A DNA stretch of 64,000 nucleotides from Homarus americanus. Taxonomy: Eukaryota > Arthropoda > Malacostraca > Decapoda > Nephropidae. The stretch covers positions 5,494,339 through 5,558,338 of the forward strand of contig NW_024753828.1 in NCBI RefSeq assembly GCF_018991925.1, in the 5' to 3' direction. The notes under the pieces were generated by a model. It was given only the letters and a program-made list of their open reading frames with translations, ran no database searches and had not been told where the DNA came from. The translations under genes and the position numbers were made by a program. The number at the start of each line of letters is the position of its first letter. Positions within the stretch are counted from its first letter, which is position 1. This document shows, one piece after another, positions 61,158 through 64,000 of this stretch.

Positions 61158-61740
61158 TTTTTTCTCATGGGGAATAGCCCACCCAGGCACAGGTCATCAA
61201 CCCACAACAAGGCCTAGGGGCCAAAAAACTAAGACTAAAAATATATTAAAAATAGAAAAGAAAAAGATTATATTAATCTACACCACGAAGATGCCGGAAA
61301 ACCATCTTTTTAAAGTGAGACATTGTATGAGCATGGAAACAGAAGAAGGCAGAGCATTCCACAGTTTGGCTGTGTGACGAAAGAAGGAGGTACTATAAGG
61401 GGTTATTCTAGTGCAGGGGTGGGCAAAGTACGGCCCGCGGGCCACATTTGGCCCGCCAAATTATTTTTGTGGCCTGCCACTGCATTTGTATTTACAAATA
61501 CAAGGCTTTACTTTGTGTTAATATAATACATTTGCATCTACATTAAGTGGGTGGCCCGCGAAGTGTGCCACCATTCATGAAGTGGCCCTCCATCAAAAAT
61601 AATTGCCCACCCCTGTTCTAGTGTGACCGACAGCCACAGAGAAACGGTGGGCGCCGCGGGCAAGACAAGTGTTACGATCCCACGGCCTTACTGGCGGAAC
61701 ACAGGATGCCAAATCCACCAAACCTTGCCCGTTTAAGTAC
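61158..61740 (+). repeat. Dispersed repeat, second copy, split by a MITE
   Basis: The start (TAGCCCACCCAGGCACAGGT, GGCCTAGGGGCC) matches the fragment at 27086. The copy continues through 61413, is interrupted by the 202-bp element at 61414-61615, and resumes at 61624 (CCACAGAGAAACGGTGGGCG). A broken frame across both halves (RAFHSLAV ... TATEKRWAPRARQVLRSHG) suggests an old coding or retroposon origin. Class unknown. Confidence 0.5.
61414..61615. mobile_element. 202-bp hAT-type MITE with perfect TSD
   Basis: The ends CAGGGGTGGGCAA and TTGCCCACCCCTG are exact 13-bp inverted repeats. Identical 8-bp flanks TTCTAGTG lie at 61406-61413 and 61616-61623. The interior has GGCCCGCGGGCC and GGCCCGC palindromes. 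This is a non-autonomous hAT element nested in the older repeat. Confidence 0.9.
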
Positions 61741-62034
61741 TTGTAAAAGACAGAGAGTGAAGCAACATTGTGGTGAAGACTGGTTTAAGACTTCTAATTT
61801 AGTACCCAAACTTAAGGCTTCTTTGGGGTAGGCACAGCACTGTCTCTTAGCCTGAAAGGAAAGATATGCTGTATACAATTGGTATGAGTAATGTAATGTA
61901 CAGTACAGTATGGCAATGACTTCCTGTATGCAGGCTTGAGTGAAATGAGATAAGAATGGTGAAGTGGATGTGTATGTGACACTAAAAGATAGGTCATCCT
62001 GTTCACAGCTGGGTATTGAGACTATTGGTAAAGT

Positions 62035-62300
62035 TTTGCATTGAGGTAGACCAAGATGGTTTGGCCATGTGGATTGAATGAAGGAGACCGCTAGGTCAAG
62101 AGGTTTATATGTGTAAATGTGGAGGGGAGGAGAGCTAGGAGTAAGAACAAAATCAGAAGTTTTAAAAATTACATCAGAATTAGGAACCTGATGGGAGAAG
62201 CTGCAAGAGACTGTGCAACATTGGCAACTGCCATAGGTAGCATAATCACAACTAACCCACACAAGCATGGGAAATGACTGTAAAACAATGATGATTATGA
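62035..62300 (+). mobile_element. LINE 3'-end remnant, copy 2
   Basis: A broken plus-strand frame includes GRPRWFGHVD, then MKETARSRG, then WEKLQETVQHWQLP. The RWFGHV motif is the usual C-terminal signature of RTE/Jockey-type endonuclease-reverse transcriptase polyproteins. At least three stops interrupt it. The 3' half matches the copy at 28690-28935. The tail ends in GATGATGATTATGATGA-type sequence. Confidence 0.6.
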
Positions 62301-63936
62301 TGAGGCATTTTGCACTCATCCTGGCATAGTTTGTAGTCTGTGTGGAGATGATGTAAAGACAATTGGGATCTAAACAAGTCAAGGCAAGGGTGACAACAAA
62401 CAACTACATAGCAGCACATCACATTGGCTGCTGCCAACTTTCATATCTGCCTTTCTCTGCCATACTAATGCAAATTATTAATATTTGTAATGTAAAGAAT
62501 ACTGTACAAGTGTTTCACCAATAATATTACTGTGGATTATGGTGTACTGTACTGTATAGCTGTAATGAAATATTGAAATATGTAGTGATATGTACAGCAC
62601 AGTTTTCCAAATTTTAAGAGGTATAGCCGTGGCACGTGACTTCACATTCTTATTTGCATATTTTAAGTTTTCCTCGAATCAGAAGCTTTCAGTGATATGT
62701 CGTTGCCAGTGCTGAATCTAATACTTCTGTATATACTGTACAATACAGGGTATTTACTATTAGTGTGGTGATATAGTCCAGACTATTATAAAAAATAGTG
62801 AAATTTGTGATGAGACCCAAATTTACACATACTGTACTGTACATAGACAATGGAGGTGTTAGTGTTACGGCAGTAGAATGCATTTACTTCTCACTACTGT
62901 GTACCCGGTTTGATCCTTAGGTCGGGTGTGAGAAGTGTGTTCACTGGACAATGAAGGTTGTAACAGAACAAACCAAATACCTGACAGGCTATTAAGCTGA
63001 CAAATATCGAGGCTGGCTAGTCATGAGTGCTGATTTTGGCAAAGGGATTTGTCTATTTTGTGAATGGGACATGTGTCTTATCAGCCATATTTGTTAACAT
63101 TGTCAATGTGATGTAATGTTAGGTTCAATACCGTATAATACCGTAGATATCTTCAGTATCTTACATGATAGAGTATAATCTTTCAATGACTTCCCATAGA
63201 CCCCATTTCAAAGGCTGAGATACATTCCTGTGAAAAAATACTTCACCATAATGTCTTTTGAAGTGCCACAAGACATGTTAAAAATGAAAATTTTTGGTGT
63301 ACACAATGATTATAATAAAAAAATAAACATTTTAGGTGAAATACTGTGCATGCAGTATACAGTAGTACAGTACAGTAAGACAGTACTAATTGTATACCTG
63401 TACTTACGAGAAACTGGATGAGATTTGAAACAAATTGAAGAGTATGAAATTCTGTGCCAACATCTATAGTAAATATATTACTGTAGTAATACTGTACAGT
63501 TAATTGACTTCCATTCTTTAATGGGCAATATGTTCTCTTTGAGAAAAAAATTCCTAGGCCAACCCCTGATGAGTTATTGCATCACTCTAAATTCCCACTG
63601 ATTTATTCACGGCACAAATGATGCCTTCAGTCAGCTGACACTAAACTCGTGCTCTCTCATGCCTTGCTGGCAGTATTCACACCACCAAACTTGATTCACT
63701 TTCATATTCCACACTTTTTCAACTCTACACCTTTATTGTACATTTACTGTACTGTATATAATTAGCACCTGAAATTTAAGAATTCAGCATGCCCTGAGAA
63801 TTTGCTGATTTTTAATTCGCGGATGACACCCTGGATGTACCCAAGAATGTCTAAGGGTAGTTTTAAAGTTGCTGGCATTTTCACGACCGGGACAGGGAGC
63901 CATTCGTTCTAGAGACAGTAATTTCTTTTGCCTGTA
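62301..63936. other. AT-rich sequence with TACTGTA words
   Basis: No gene or defined element recognised. Confidence 0.35.
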
Positions 63937-64000
63937 CAGTGGTCCCTCGGTTAACGAGCACAATCCGTTCTAGAAGGTCGTTCGTTAACCGAAACCATTG
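63937..64000 (+). mobile_element. pogo/Tigger-like element, cut by window end
   Basis: After TA at 63935-63936 comes CAGTGGTCCCTCGGTTAACG, the familiar terminal repeat type of pogo/Tigger elements. It is followed by an internal complementary stretch (TCGTTCGTTAACCGA) that folds back on it. The rest lies outside. Confidence 0.6.

Noticed and set aside
61672..62403. 243-codon minus-strand frame
   Set aside because: It runs antisense through a plus-strand LINE tail and a dispersed repeat. No recognisable protein.

Overview
The window is animal nuclear DNA, most likely from an arthropod and plausibly a decapod crustacean. Support for this: coding exons are short and separated by long AT-rich GT-AG introns; there are interstitial (TTAGG)n telomere-type runs at about 4.48, 18.72, 41.46 and 43.12 kb; microsatellites and minisatellites are extremely dense; and non-LTR retrotransposon tails and hAT and pogo-type miniature elements are scattered throughout. 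No species can be named from sequence alone. Most long open frames here are low-complexity repeat translations, not genes.

Two protein-coding genes are recognisable, arranged head to head. On the minus strand, 16.8 to 8.4 kb holds a complete transcriptional adapter 3 gene (TADA3/Ada3, a SAGA/ADA histone acetyltransferase subunit). It has ten coding exons with consistent phases that give a 487-residue protein, plus an upstream untranslated exon. On the plus strand, a GC-rich exon with a good donor at 22.2-22.4 kb is a candidate first exon. A strong splice acceptor at 53,989 opens an exon whose 3' end (54,512-54,727) encodes the N-terminal P-loop of a p190-type RhoGAP (ARHGAP5/ARHGAP35, fly RhoGAPp190). 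The next p190 exon is not visible, so the following intron runs past the window end. If the two exons belong together, intron 1 is about 31.6 kb.

Layout: 0-8.4 kb is AT-rich sequence downstream of TADA3, with small DNA elements (two MITEs with clean target-site duplications), a 640-bp palindrome with a TTAGG core, and two weak hints of another minus-strand transcript. 8.4-16.8 kb is TADA3. 17.1-18.4 kb is GC-rich, has two TATA-type promoters and a CCAAT cluster, and looks LTR-like. 18.7-22 kb holds TTAGG runs, a LINE tail and a GT-rich tract. 22.4-54 kb is the presumed p190 intron. Its 31.5-52.2 kb part is an almost continuous field of tandem repeats, including a 28-bp array carrying 15 CACGTG E-boxes and a 26-bp array carrying 17 full TGACGTCA CRE palindromes. 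54.7-64 kb is presumed p190 intron with a decayed hAT transposase, LINE tails and three further MITEs.

The best candidates for something undescribed are the CRE and E-box arrays inside a regulatory-scale intron, the apparent one-base frame break before the conserved part of the p190 exon, and the CCAAT/TATA LTR-like unit between the two genes. No new enzymatic or defence system is visible.
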